Part shown: piece by piece, positions 17,635 to 25,627 of the stretch
Layout of the letters: each line of letters starts with the position of its first letter
How positions within the stretch are numbered: position 1 is the stretch's first letter
Assembly: GCF_000253255.1 (NCBI RefSeq)
Contig: NC_015583.1
Span: forward strand, 496,001-560,000
From: Novosphingobium sp. PP1Y
GTDB lineage: Bacteria; Pseudomonadota; Alphaproteobacteria; Sphingomonadales; Sphingomonadaceae
Reading direction: 5' to 3'
DNA length: 64,000 bases
Position numbers and translations under genes: made by a program
Notes under the pieces: model-generated
Seen by the model: only the letters and a program-made list of their open reading frames with translations
Told to the model about the DNA's origin: nothing
Database searches by the model: none

Positions 17635-18939
17635 TCATTCGGCCCCATCCTGCGACCGGCGCTTGGCATAACTGACGACGAAGGCTTCCCATACGCGCAG
17701 CCATTCGGTGTCGGTGCGCAGCTTGCCGATTCCGGGAAAGCCGGCGCGGAAGGCGTCTGCCATCGTGTCGACTGACCAGGGCTGGCCTTTTTCGAGGCCT
17801 ATCTTGCGAAAGGCGGCTTCGCGCGTGCCGAAGCTGAGGCTGCCTTCCGGAAAGGCTCGGAGTTCTTCGGTCAGTTGCGGTGTTTCACGGCGAAACTTGC
17901 GCTCCAGGGAAACCGATGATCTCGGTGCCTTTTCAGCTGCAGCAGCCCCGACCAGCCGCAGATGCGGGCCGACCAGCTTGCGTTCGAGCGGTGCCGGAGA
18001 CGGGTTAAGAACGACCTTGCGACCGGAAAGGTCGACATTCGCGTTCGGATAAACGGCCGAAACCAGCTGCATCGTCTCGCGCACGGTCTGGCGGAACCTT
18101 TTCGAATCCGCGCTGTTGCCAAGATGTCGCGCGAGCTGGTCCCAGGAGATCGTCTGCCCCCTGTCGCTGGTAATGCGCGGCAGGCGGTAAGCGAGATAGG
18201 TATAAAGATCGAGCGCGGTGGGCGTGCCCTTCAATTCGCGGATCGCAATTTCGTTCAAAGGCACGGCGTGTTCGATCAGATGGCTGTAGAACGCCTCCGA
18301 CATGCGGATCTCACGTGCAAATGCGCCGTTCTTCTCGAGCGAGCCTGCATATTCGTTGGAAATCTTAACATCGCGCACGGCGAAGGCATTGTCGCCTGCA
18401 TCCGTGCCATCCCAGCGGATCTGCCATTCGCAGGCGAGCAAGCGGTCAACCTGCTCGCGCATGCGGTTCGCGGTGCCGCGCGGGCCGTAGGATACCGTCT
18501 GATAGCCAAGCCGGCGCATCCATTCGGTAAAGTTTCGCCCTAGATAGACGTCGCGTGAGCGCTTAGTGACAGCCTGCGAAAGCAGGTAGATGAGCGCAAC
18601 GCGTGGATAAGCCCCGTATGGAACGCCAAGGCTCCTCAGCACGGGCTTGCCATCGACGGTCTGCAGGACAGGCCGCGGATTGATGGCCAGGGCATACTTT
18701 CCGTCTTCGCGCAGGATCGGCTGCGTTTCATCCTTGGGCCGTTTGGTCGGCAAGGACATCGCGCAAAGCGCGGAGTGAAGAAACGCAGGGACCGGTTCCT
18801 CGTCCTGAACGCGCAGGAAGGCATCCATGGTGAGCTGCGTGCCGGCTGTCTTGGCCAGCGAGCGGACACGATCTTCCCCGCCATCCAGCATGGCCAGAGC
18901 ATATTGGTGCCCGATCGGTTTGCTCGTATCCCCGCTCAT
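17635..18939 (-). CDS. repA: Plasmid replication initiator RepA (RepA_C type)
   Basis: A protein of about 434 residues resembling the plasmid-encoded RepA family of alphaproteobacterial plasmids. It is expected to bind the iterons just upstream of it and start replication. Recognisable stretches are YLLSQAVTKRSRDVYLGRNF, TANRMREQVDRLLACEW, LNEIAIRELKGTPTALDLYTYLAYRLPR and WDQLARHLG, typical of the DNA-binding region. The start at 18,939 is preferred because GAAGGG lies at correct spacing; starts at 18,948 and 18,987 are in frame. It is transcribed away from the iterons and parAB, in divergent arrangement. One iteron-like 18-mer lies inside its own coding region (17,912-17,929). Confidence 0.88.
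   Translation of the reverse strand: MSGDTSKPIGHQYALAMLDGGEDRVRSLAKTAGTQLTMDAFLRVQDEEPVPAFLHSALCAMSLPTKRPKDETQPILREDGKYALAINPRPVLQTVDGKPVLRSLGVPYGAYPRVALIYLLSQAVTKRSRDVYLGRNFTEWMRRLGYQTVSYGPRGTANRMREQVDRLLACEWQIRWDGTDAGDNAFAVRDVKISNEYAGSLEKNGAFAREIRMSEAFYSHLIEHAVPLNEIAIRELKGTPTALDLYTYLAYRLPRITSDRGQTISWDQLARHLGNSADSKRFRQTVRETMQLVSAVYPNANVDLSGRKVVLNPSPAPLERKLVGPHLRLVGAAAAEKAPRSSVSLERKFRRETPQLTEELRAFPEGSLSFGTREAAFRKIGLEKGQPWSVDTMADAFRAGFPGIGKLRTDTEWLRVWEAFVVSYAKRRSQDGAE
17912..17929 (-). repeat. Iteron copy inside repA
   Basis: ACCGATGATCTCGGTGCC on the plus strand is the reverse complement of the iteron GGCACCGAGATCATCGGT. Together with the following TTTTC it matches 19,058-19,080 exactly. It lies within the repA reading frame (codons for APRSSV). 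Confidence 0.75.
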
Positions 18940-19057
18940 ATTGCCCATCCCTTCCCGAATCCGGGTCCTAAGGTGCTCATGTAACAACAGCTTTGAGCGA
19001 GCTTGGCAAGATGGTTGGCAGTTTTGACGGGTTTTCGCGGTTGAAACCTACAATTCC

Positions 19058-19406
19058 ACCGATGATCTCGGTGCCTTTTCCGTGATGTGCTCCCAAAACC
19101 TTCTCAAATTCATCAAAGCCGATTCGCGAATCGGATTTTGATTAGGGATTCTTGTAATAGGTATGCGCTCCGAGATCATCGGTGGCTATGGCTCTGAGAT
19201 CATCGGTAAAATGCACGCTGATCATCGGTTGGCACCGAGATCATCGGTCCTGACGCAAGCCTGTGCTGCTGCGACGCGGTTGCTTGGGATTCGCGACTCG
19301 GAAACAGCCGAGTTGGGGCTAAACGGCTCCGAGATCATCGGTCGGTCGCCCCTCCCCTGCCCTGTGAGCCATGGTCATGAAGTCTTTTGGCACGGAGATC
19401 ATCGGT
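19058..19406. repeat. oriV: Iteron array and probable plasmid origin of replication
   Basis: Seven copies of the core GAGATCATCGGT or close variants surround a low-GC stretch. One is inverted (19,058-19,075) and six are direct: 19,167-19,183, 19,192-19,207, 19,214-19,229 (degenerate, CTGATCATCGGT), 19,232-19,248, 19,326-19,342 and 19,389-19,406. The first three direct copies start at intervals of roughly two helical turns. The AT-rich section 19,100-19,165 between the inverted copy and the direct group is the likely unwinding region. RepA, encoded immediately to the left, is the expected ligand. The inverted copy lies over the repA promoter side and could mediate autoregulation. Confidence 0.85.
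19119..19134. promoter_or_regulatory. Palindrome in the origin
   Basis: CCGATTCGCGAATCGG is a perfect 16-bp palindrome. With flanks it extends to 24 bp (AAA...TTT) with one mismatch. It lies in the AT-rich part of the origin between the inverted iteron and the direct iterons. It may be a RepA dimer operator or a site for a host factor. Confidence 0.5.
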
Positions 19407-19489
19407 GAAGTTGTAAGATTGGTGGACGTTCATTGCCCGAAACTTGCAACAAGGCTATCGTGCGGCCTCAATCTCACAAGTTGGTGCAT

Positions 19490-20695
19490 ATGGCGACACA
19501 TCCCAGTCTTGAAATTCAGCCTGACGACCTGACCAATGATGGCCTTGGCCTGCTGCATAGGAAAGCCCTGACGATCCTTAAAAGGATCAGGGACGGCGCT
19601 CTTGATCCGGAAACCGGTCACAAGGTCGGGCCCTCCTTTCCCATTTCAAAGGCAGCCTCGCTCGTGGGCCGAACGGCTTCGGCCATTCGCGAGGCTGAGC
19701 GAGATGGGAGGTTGCCGCCCCGCGACCGGACAGCTTCGGGCCACCGGGTGCAATATACCCTGCAGGAACTCGATCACATGCGCGAGGTCTTCGGGACGCG
19801 GCCCTGGCGCGAGCCGACCGACACGCCGGCGATCATCTCGGTTTCGAACTTCAAGGGCGGTGTCGGCAAATCGACGATTGCCCTGCACCTTGCCCAACAC
19901 TTCGCCATTCGCGGCTATCGCGTCCTGTTCATCGACTGCGACAGCCAGGCAAGTTCGACAATGATGTTCGGCTATCGCCCCGACGTCGATCTTGGCGAGG
20001 ACGACACTTTATATGGGCACTTCCATAATCCGGAACTGCTGGGCGTGCGTTCGATTATCCGCAAGACGCACTTCTTCGGGCTCGACCTGATTCCTGCCAA
20101 TCTCAAGCTCTACAATCTGGAGTACGAGATTGCGGGCTACCTTGCGCAGCACCAGAGCTTTGACATCATCGATCTCATTGCCCAGGCGATCGACAGTGTC
20201 GTCGATGACTATGACATCGTCATCATGGATCCGCCACCGGCGCTGGGCATGGTTTCCATGGCCGTGCTGCAGGCGGCCAACGCGATGGTCATTCCGATGC
20301 CGCCGAGCGTCATCGACTTCGCCTCGACAGTCTCGTTCATCGACATGGCGCGCACGACGATGCACCAGCTCGAGAAGCTGGGCGGCAGGGTCAAACCGGC
20401 CTATAATTTCATTCGTCTGGTCGGCAGCCGCGTCGATGAAAGCAAGTCGATGCACCGTGAGATCCTGTCGATGATGCGGCAGGTGTTCGGCGGCTCTATG
20501 ATCAATTCCGTGCTCAAGACGAGCGCCGAAATCGATAACGCCAGCTCCCGGATGAAGACGGTGTTCGAGCTGGATCGGCCGGTGACTTCGCATGAAGTGC
20601 ACAACCGCTGCGTCAAGTTTCTCGGCGATGTCTGCCATGACATCGAGCAGGATGTCCTGCGCTCATGGGAGAGCCGGGCGGAGCAGGTTTCGTGA
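19490..20695 (+). CDS. parA: Plasmid partition ATPase ParA
   Basis: A type Ia ParA of about 401 residues. The N-terminal 100 residues form a helix-turn-helix DNA-binding domain (KAASLVGRTASAIREAERDGRLP), which in this class represses the par operon. The ATPase domain has a deviant Walker A, SNFKGGVGKSTIALHLAQHF, a switch region FIDCDSQASST, and DYDIVIMDPPPALG. It is expected to move plasmid copies together with ParB. The ATG at 19,490 gives the normal N-terminus; an in-frame TTG at 19,433 with GGTGGA upstream cannot be excluded. Candidate parS sites flank the junction with parB. Confidence 0.92.
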   Translation: MATHPSLEIQPDDLTNDGLGLLHRKALTILKRIRDGALDPETGHKVGPSFPISKAASLVGRTASAIREAERDGRLPPRDRTASGHRVQYTLQELDHMREVFGTRPWREPTDTPAIISVSNFKGGVGKSTIALHLAQHFAIRGYRVLFIDCDSQASSTMMFGYRPDVDLGEDDTLYGHFHNPELLGVRSIIRKTHFFGLDLIPANLKLYNLEYEIAGYLAQHQSFDIIDLIAQAIDSVVDDYDIVIMDPPPALGMVSMAVLQAANAMVIPMPPSVIDFASTVSFIDMARTTMHQLEKLGGRVKPAYNFIRLVGSRVDESKSMHREILSMMRQVFGGSMINSVLKTSAEIDNASSRMKTVFELDRPVTSHEVHNRCVKFLGDVCHDIEQDVLRSWESRAEQVS

Positions 20696-20717
20696 CCGGT
20701 TGCCACGTGGCAACCGG
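20696..20717. promoter_or_regulatory. parS: Candidate parS site 1
   Basis: A perfect 22-bp palindrome with core GTTGCCACGTGGCAAC (20,699-20,714), beginning one base after the parA stop codon. Its layout resembles the chromosomal parS consensus (central CACGTG, GTT...AAC ends). A second copy of the 16-bp core lies 113 bp downstream. ParB, encoded next, is the expected ligand. Confidence 0.75.
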
Positions 20718-20811
20718 AAGGCCGGGGGCTGCAAAGGCAGACCCGCAAGTGGAAAGATACCCCGCTCTGGTCGGCATGGATTGGGCGCGGGAAGAGGATC
20801 AGAATGGGTTT

Positions 20812-20827
20812 GTTGCCACGTGGCAAC
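20812..20827. promoter_or_regulatory. parS: Candidate parS site 2
   Basis: GTTGCCACGTGGCAAC, identical to the core of the first site, lies 39 bp upstream of the parB start chosen here. Its presence within the longer in-frame version of parB argues that the true parB start is downstream, at 20,867. Confidence 0.75.
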
Positions 20828-20866
20828 TGGCGCATGAGAACGACGGCGGAAGACAGGAAATGCATC

Positions 20867-21844
20867 ATGGCTAAAGGCAATCGCGGCTTCGGAAGCAGCC
20901 TCACCGAAGGCTTGGACGACAGCGAACTGGACGTTTCGGCACCGGCTGAAAGCATCATGGCCAGCCGTAGCCAGACCCTTGCCCGCCTCGCTTCGGGCAA
21001 GGTCGTGACCGATCGTACCGAGTGGGTCGACCCGGCGCGCTGCAGACCCTGGCGCCTCCACAATCGCGACATCGATCACCTCAACGAGGAAACCTGTCGC
21101 GACCTTATCGATGCGTTTCTCTCCGCCAAGAAGCAGCGCATCCCGGCCATCGTCCGCAAGCTCCACGAAGACCCGGAGTATGACTACGAGATTATCGCCG
21201 GTGTGCGTCGCTGGTGGACGGTGCAGTGGCTGCGCGAACATCACCACCCCGAGTACGAGTACCTTGTCACCATCCAGCACGTCTCCGATGAGGAGGCCTT
21301 CCGGGTCTCCGATATCGAGAACCGGTCGCGCAAGGACATCTCCGATTGGGAGCGCGCGAATGAGTATCTGCGCGCACTCGGCGAATTCTATGACGGGTCG
21401 CAGAGTGAGATGGCCGAGCATCTCAAGATTTCCCGATCGTGGTTGACGCGCTTGCTCGACGTGGCGCGCCTGCCGAGCGAGATCGTGAACGTCTTTCCCG
21501 ACACGCATGACATTACGGTGCGGGTTGCGCGTGACCTCAAGCCGCTCACCGGCGATCAGCGCGCGCTGGGTCTCATGGTCGCGGAAGGTAAGGCCATCAT
21601 CGCCGAACGCGAGGACCTCGGCGTGAAGCTGACCGGTCCCGAAGTCGCCAAGCGATTGGTGAAGGCGACTGTTGCGACGTCGAAGAAGTCTGCGCAGGAG
21701 GAACTGATCAAGACGCGCAAGGGTAAGCCCATGCTGCGCTACTCTCGTCCGGCACGAGGCGGGCTCAATCTCAAGGTGCTGCCGAGATCGGGAGCGACGG
21801 CAGATGAAGTGCTCGAGGCCATTCGGGGACTTCTGGACGCCTGA
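20867..21844 (+). CDS. parB: Plasmid partition protein ParB
   Basis: A 325-residue ParB/RepB-family protein. The CTPase/ParB-N domain shows EIIAGVRRWWTVQWL in the place of the usual GERRWRA box and ENRSRKDISDWERA in place of ENxQRxDLxPxE. A helix-turn-helix follows (SQSEMAEHLKISRSWLTRLLDVARLP), and a C-terminal domain for dimerisation closes the protein. AGGAAA precedes the ATG at 20,867. Second gene of parAB; followed by a strong terminator. Confidence 0.93.
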   Translation: MAKGNRGFGSSLTEGLDDSELDVSAPAESIMASRSQTLARLASGKVVTDRTEWVDPARCRPWRLHNRDIDHLNEETCRDLIDAFLSAKKQRIPAIVRKLHEDPEYDYEIIAGVRRWWTVQWLREHHHPEYEYLVTIQHVSDEEAFRVSDIENRSRKDISDWERANEYLRALGEFYDGSQSEMAEHLKISRSWLTRLLDVARLPSEIVNVFPDTHDITVRVARDLKPLTGDQRALGLMVAEGKAIIAEREDLGVKLTGPEVAKRLVKATVATSKKSAQEELIKTRKGKPMLRYSRPARGGLNLKVLPRSGATADEVLEAIRGLLDA

Positions 21845-21870
21845 CCGGATCCAACCGCAGTGAAGATAGA

Positions 21871-21897
21871 GGGGCAGGGCGCGATCCTGCCCCTTTT
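21871..21897 (+). terminator. Rho-independent terminator after parB
   Basis: GGGGCAGG (21,871-21,878), a 7-nt loop, CCTGCCCC (21,886-21,893), then TTTT. It ends the parAB message. Confidence 0.9.
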
Positions 21898-22130
21898 CGT
21901 ATCAGGGGCGTCTGCGCGCCTATTCTTGCACTCCGAGTGCTGAAACCGACCAGCCATCGACGAAATTTGACCTGATTTGGCCTGTGGTGCGGGGTCGCGT
22001 CGTGGATGAGCTTTGGGTCGGACCAGTCCGGTCTTTGCGCTCTACGACCTTCTGCGGCGCCTAAAAAATGGGCAGATCGCCGAAAGTGGGCACGTTCCCG
22101 GCTGCAGGAGGCCACATTGCAAGCAACTGC

Positions 22131-23318
22131 CTAGCTCTCACCTTCGCTTGGGCGGGGCGAAGAGCGGCGAAGCAATTCATCGATGGCATCCATGGAAGAT
22201 TGGAACTCGTCGATCGCTTGCGACGAGAACGCAAAGTCTTCCTGGTCTTGTACGGCTTGAGCATGGACCACCTCACGCGGCGCAAAGCGATGCATCGTAG
22301 CTGCGTTGCGCGAAGTCTCTCCCTCGACAAGGCCAGCCTGCGCAAGCGTGGCCATGATCGTGCGGACGCCCAGACGCGATGCGCCAATCACCTTCTCGAT
22401 CTGGACGCCGCGCAGGGTACCGAAACCTGCAAGATAGCCAGCGACGTCCCCCGCGCGGCCATTGGAGCGGCAGCTTTGCAACTTGTCGGCGATGCAGCCG
22501 GCATCCCTGATTGCATCCTGGATGAAGCGATCGAGAGACCATAGTGCATTGCACAGGGCGGTGAGGCTCTCGCGGTCCCTGCCGGAAGGCGAGGGGGTAA
22601 AGGGCATGTCCTGATCGACCGCAGCGCTGCTCTCGAACGTCAAGGTCAGGAGGCCGGGCAGCGGGGCGGCAAACGGCAAGCCATGCCGGGGCGCAAGGTA
22701 GCCGCCGGCCAGGATGTCCAGAGCCCACCGGGAATGCGCCTGCTCGCCTACTTCCACTGCAACGGCGGAGCGTGGCCCCTTGATCAGTTCGATCCCGCGC
22801 TCCTGCCTTGCAAAGTGCAGCGACTGGCGGGCTGCCGAGAAAAGCGCGGCCACCGGCGAGAAGGGAAGATCCGTATTGCATGGCTCAATCGCGGTGATCA
22901 CGGCCCTTGCCTCGGCCAGCAAGGCATTGGCATCCTCGTGCCCTTCATTCCGGTCAAGGTCTATCGGGGCGAGGAACGCCTCGCCGATGCGCTGCGAAGC
23001 TACTGCGAGGTGATGCCAGGGATTGTGCCTCAATTCAGTCAGGATCGCCTGACAAAGCGCGCGGGGAGGGCGTAGCTTGTGGGCCGAGACATCCGACAAG
23101 GTGCTGAGCCCGGCGAACCAGTCGAAGAAGCGCTCATCGGTAAAGGCGTGTCCTTCCTGTCGTAGAGCGGTGATGAGGCTTTCGCGGATGAGCCGGCCAG
23201 CCAGCACGATCATGGCGCCGTCATTGGCCTGTGAAACCGCAGACTGGATCCTGCCAAGGTATAGGGCAGAGAGTACCGCGGGGTCACGCTCGAGGGGCAT
23301 GCCGTCAAAATGGGGCAT
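22131..23318 (-). CDS. DUF1612 / RHE_PE00001-family plasmid protein
   Basis: A 395-residue protein resembling the DUF1612 family found mostly on rhizobial and sphingomonad plasmids. The N-terminal part is all-helical. The C-terminal part (about 290-350) contains a helix-turn-helix-like segment, IEKVIGASRLGVRTIMATLAQAGLVEG, so DNA binding is likely. The role is not known; its constant position beside rep/par modules suggests plasmid maintenance or regulation. Convergent with parAB. Its promoter contains a long inverted repeat (23,352-23,379). Confidence 0.7.
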   Translation of the reverse strand: MPHFDGMPLERDPAVLSALYLGRIQSAVSQANDGAMIVLAGRLIRESLITALRQEGHAFTDERFFDWFAGLSTLSDVSAHKLRPPRALCQAILTELRHNPWHHLAVASQRIGEAFLAPIDLDRNEGHEDANALLAEARAVITAIEPCNTDLPFSPVAALFSAARQSLHFARQERGIELIKGPRSAVAVEVGEQAHSRWALDILAGGYLAPRHGLPFAAPLPGLLTLTFESSAAVDQDMPFTPSPSGRDRESLTALCNALWSLDRFIQDAIRDAGCIADKLQSCRSNGRAGDVAGYLAGFGTLRGVQIEKVIGASRLGVRTIMATLAQAGLVEGETSRNAATMHRFAPREVVHAQAVQDQEDFAFSSQAIDEFQSSMDAIDELLRRSSPRPSEGES

Positions 23319-23351
23319 AAAAATCTCTGTAAATCATGAAGTTGATCGTAA

Positions 23352-23379
23352 TGTATAGCTAACTCATAATTGCTATACA
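23352..23379 (-). promoter_or_regulatory. Inverted repeat upstream of the DUF1612 gene
   Basis: TGTATAGC (23,352-23,359) and GCTATACA (23,372-23,379) form a perfect 8-bp inverted repeat with a 12-bp AT-rich spacer. It lies 33 bp upstream of the DUF1612 start and would overlap its promoter. Autoregulation by the HTH protein is a plausible reading. Confidence 0.6.
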
Positions 23380-23430
23380 CCTTCTTGGACTCAATGTCAT
23401 CGTATGCTTCCCTGCGCTGCAGGTGCAGGA

Positions 23431-24318
23431 TCAACCTGCTGCCTTCTCCCGCAGCGCGCGCAATTCCGACTCGATGGTCACGATAATCTCCCCGGGGGCT
23501 GCCAGCAGATGCTCCGCGTGGTGAGCCGCCATCCAGCCGATCGTCCGCTTGTCGGGAAACCCGGCAAGGCGGGGGCGAGCGACGCCATCGTGGGCATAGC
23601 AATCCGGCATGACGGTGAGCCCAAGTCCCGCCGCCACCATCTCGAGAACCCGCTCGTCATTGGTCGAGCGCAGGGAGAAGTGCGGCCTGACCCCGCGCTC
23701 GGTGAAATGCCGGCTGATGTCGGACAAGGCCTCGCAATGGCGGCGCACAATCATCACTTCATGGACAAGCTGTCCCGCCTCGATGGTCTCCGCTCGGGCG
23801 AGGGGATGGCCTTGCGCCATGGCCAGCGCATAGCCTTCGGACAGGATACTGCGTTCAAGGAAGCGGTCGGCGCCTCTTTCGACCAGCGCCAGCGCCAGGT
23901 CGATGCGGCCTTTGGCAAGCTGGCCGGTCAATTCCCTTTCGCTGCCGAACACGAGTTCGAAACGATATGCCTCCTGCGGCCGGGCCGTGGCGATGGCGCT
24001 GGCGATGGCGCGGGCCGGGATGGTCGACAGGACGCCGAGCCGGAGCGAGGGCAGGGCGCTGGCCGGTTCCATCGCCTGCTGTGCAAGGTTGAACTCCCGC
24101 TCGATCCGCCTGGCATGTGCCAGCAGGCGCGATCCGGCGTCGGTAAGTTCCACGCGTTGGTTCGAGCGCACGAAAAGCGCGTGACCGAGAATTCTTTCGA
24201 GCTTTGCGATGCCGACGGACAGTGTCGGTTGGGAAACATTGCAATGGCCGGCCGCACGGGAGAAATTACCCTGGTCGACGACGGCGAGGAAATAGCGAAG
24301 CAGGTAGCGATCCAGCAC
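23431..24318 (-). CDS. LysR-family transcriptional regulator
   Basis: A 295-residue LysR-type regulator. The N-terminal winged helix-turn-helix reads YFLAVVDQGNFSRAAGHCNVSQPTLSVGIAKLE, followed by a linker helix and a periplasmic-binding-protein-like effector domain. It is transcribed divergently from the acyl-CoA dehydrogenase gene, 119 bp apart, and should control that gene and the CitE-like lyase. A palindrome, ATCTATAGAT (24,347-24,356), in the shared promoter region is a candidate half of its binding site. Confidence 0.92.
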   Translation of the reverse strand: MLDRYLLRYFLAVVDQGNFSRAAGHCNVSQPTLSVGIAKLERILGHALFVRSNQRVELTDAGSRLLAHARRIEREFNLAQQAMEPASALPSLRLGVLSTIPARAIASAIATARPQEAYRFELVFGSERELTGQLAKGRIDLALALVERGADRFLERSILSEGYALAMAQGHPLARAETIEAGQLVHEVMIVRRHCEALSDISRHFTERGVRPHFSLRSTNDERVLEMVAAGLGLTVMPDCYAHDGVARPRLAGFPDKRTIGWMAAHHAEHLLAAPGEIIVTIESELRALREKAAG

Positions 24319-24437
24319 AGGAGGGCTCCGGGCGGCAAGTGGTGTAATCTATAGATAGTGCCAATGCAGTCGTTGAGGTAGGTTCAATTTTTCCTATGCA
24401 CCGATCCGCGCTATCAGGAACGGCAAGGAGAGACGCA

Positions 24438-25583
24438 ATGACCGATTTCGATTTTGCCCTGGGCGAAACCGCCGACATGATCCGTGAGAGCACGATGCGC
24501 TTTGCGACGGACCGCATTGCGCCGCTCGCTGCGGAAATTGACGAGAAGGATTGGTTCCCGCGCGAGCTCTGGCCGCAAATGGGTGAACTCGGGCTGCACG
24601 GCATCACAGTCGAAGAACAATGGGGCGGGCTTGGTCTCGGTTACCTTGAACATGTCGTGGCGCAGGAGGAAGTGGCCCGCGCTTCTGCCTCTATCGGCCT
24701 GTCATATGGCGCGCATTCGAACCTGTGCGTCAACCAGATCCGGCGTTGGGGCAATGAGGAGCAGAAGGCACGCTATCTGCCCAAGCTGATATCCGGCGAA
24801 CATGTCGGCAGTCTGGCGATGTCCGAAGCGGGCGCGGGCTCCGACGTCGTTTCGATGAAGCTGAAAGCCGAGAAGAAGGGCGACCGCTATGTCCTGAACG
24901 GCACGAAATTCTGGATCACCAATGCCACCTATGCCGATACACTGGTGGTCTACGCAAAGACCGGCGAAGGATCGCGCGGCATCACGACGTTCCTGATCGA
25001 GAAGGACTTCAAGGGGTTCTCGATCGGGCAGAAGATCGACAAGGTCGGCATGCGCGGCTCGCCCACAGCGGAACTGGTGTTCGACGACTGCGAAGTTCCG
25101 GAAGAAAACGTGATGGGACCGGTCGGCGGCGGCGTTGGCGTATTGATGTCGGGTCTCGACTATGAGCGTACGGTCCTGTCCGGCATCCAACTGGGCATCA
25201 TGCAGGCCTGTCTCGATGTCGTGCTGCCTTATGTGCGAGAGCGCAAGCAGTTCGGCAAGCCGATCGGGGCATTTCAGCTCATGCAGGCAAAGATCGCCGA
25301 CATGTACGTCGCGTTGAACAGCGCACGGGCCTACGTTTATGCAGTCGCACGCGCCTGCGATGCGGGCAAGACGACCCGCTTCGATGCTGCCGGGGCGATC
25401 CTGCTGGCTTCGGAAAATGCCATGAAGACCGCGCTTGAGGCGGTGCAGGCGCTGGGCGGAGCAGGTTATACCAAGGATTGGCCGGTAGAGCGCCTGATGC
25501 GCGATGCCAAGCTTCTGGACATCGGTGCGGGGACCAATGAAATCAGACGCATGCTGATCGGACGCGAACTGATCGGTGCCTGA
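24438..25583 (+). CDS. Acyl-CoA dehydrogenase, isovaleryl-CoA dehydrogenase-like
   Basis: A 381-residue FAD enzyme that would introduce an alpha,beta double bond into a short or branched acyl-CoA. The motif GLDYERT places the catalytic base at Glu243, as in isovaleryl-CoA dehydrogenases. The site used by straight-chain enzymes reads DIGAGTNEIRR and lacks that Glu, supporting the branched-chain type. FAD/substrate motifs MSEAGAGSDVVSMK, FWITNA and GGAGYTKDWPVERLMRDAK are intact. AAGGAGAGACGCA precedes the ATG at 24,438. Followed after 44 bp by a CitE-like gene, so the pair probably handles a branched acyl-CoA. Confidence 0.88.
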   Translation: MTDFDFALGETADMIRESTMRFATDRIAPLAAEIDEKDWFPRELWPQMGELGLHGITVEEQWGGLGLGYLEHVVAQEEVARASASIGLSYGAHSNLCVNQIRRWGNEEQKARYLPKLISGEHVGSLAMSEAGAGSDVVSMKLKAEKKGDRYVLNGTKFWITNATYADTLVVYAKTGEGSRGITTFLIEKDFKGFSIGQKIDKVGMRGSPTAELVFDDCEVPEENVMGPVGGGVGVLMSGLDYERTVLSGIQLGIMQACLDVVLPYVRERKQFGKPIGAFQLMQAKIADMYVALNSARAYVYAVARACDAGKTTRFDAAGAILLASENAMKTALEAVQALGGAGYTKDWPVERLMRDAKLLDIGAGTNEIRRMLIGRELIGA

Positions 25584-25627
25584 CAGGGGGGGGCACCTCG
25601 CCGGACGACCCCAATGCGGAGAGAAGC

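Noticed and set aside
24347..24356. ATCTATAGAT as a full LysR box
   Set aside because: It is a palindrome in the right place, but a T-N11-A box cannot be fixed with confidence, so it is mentioned only with the LysR gene.
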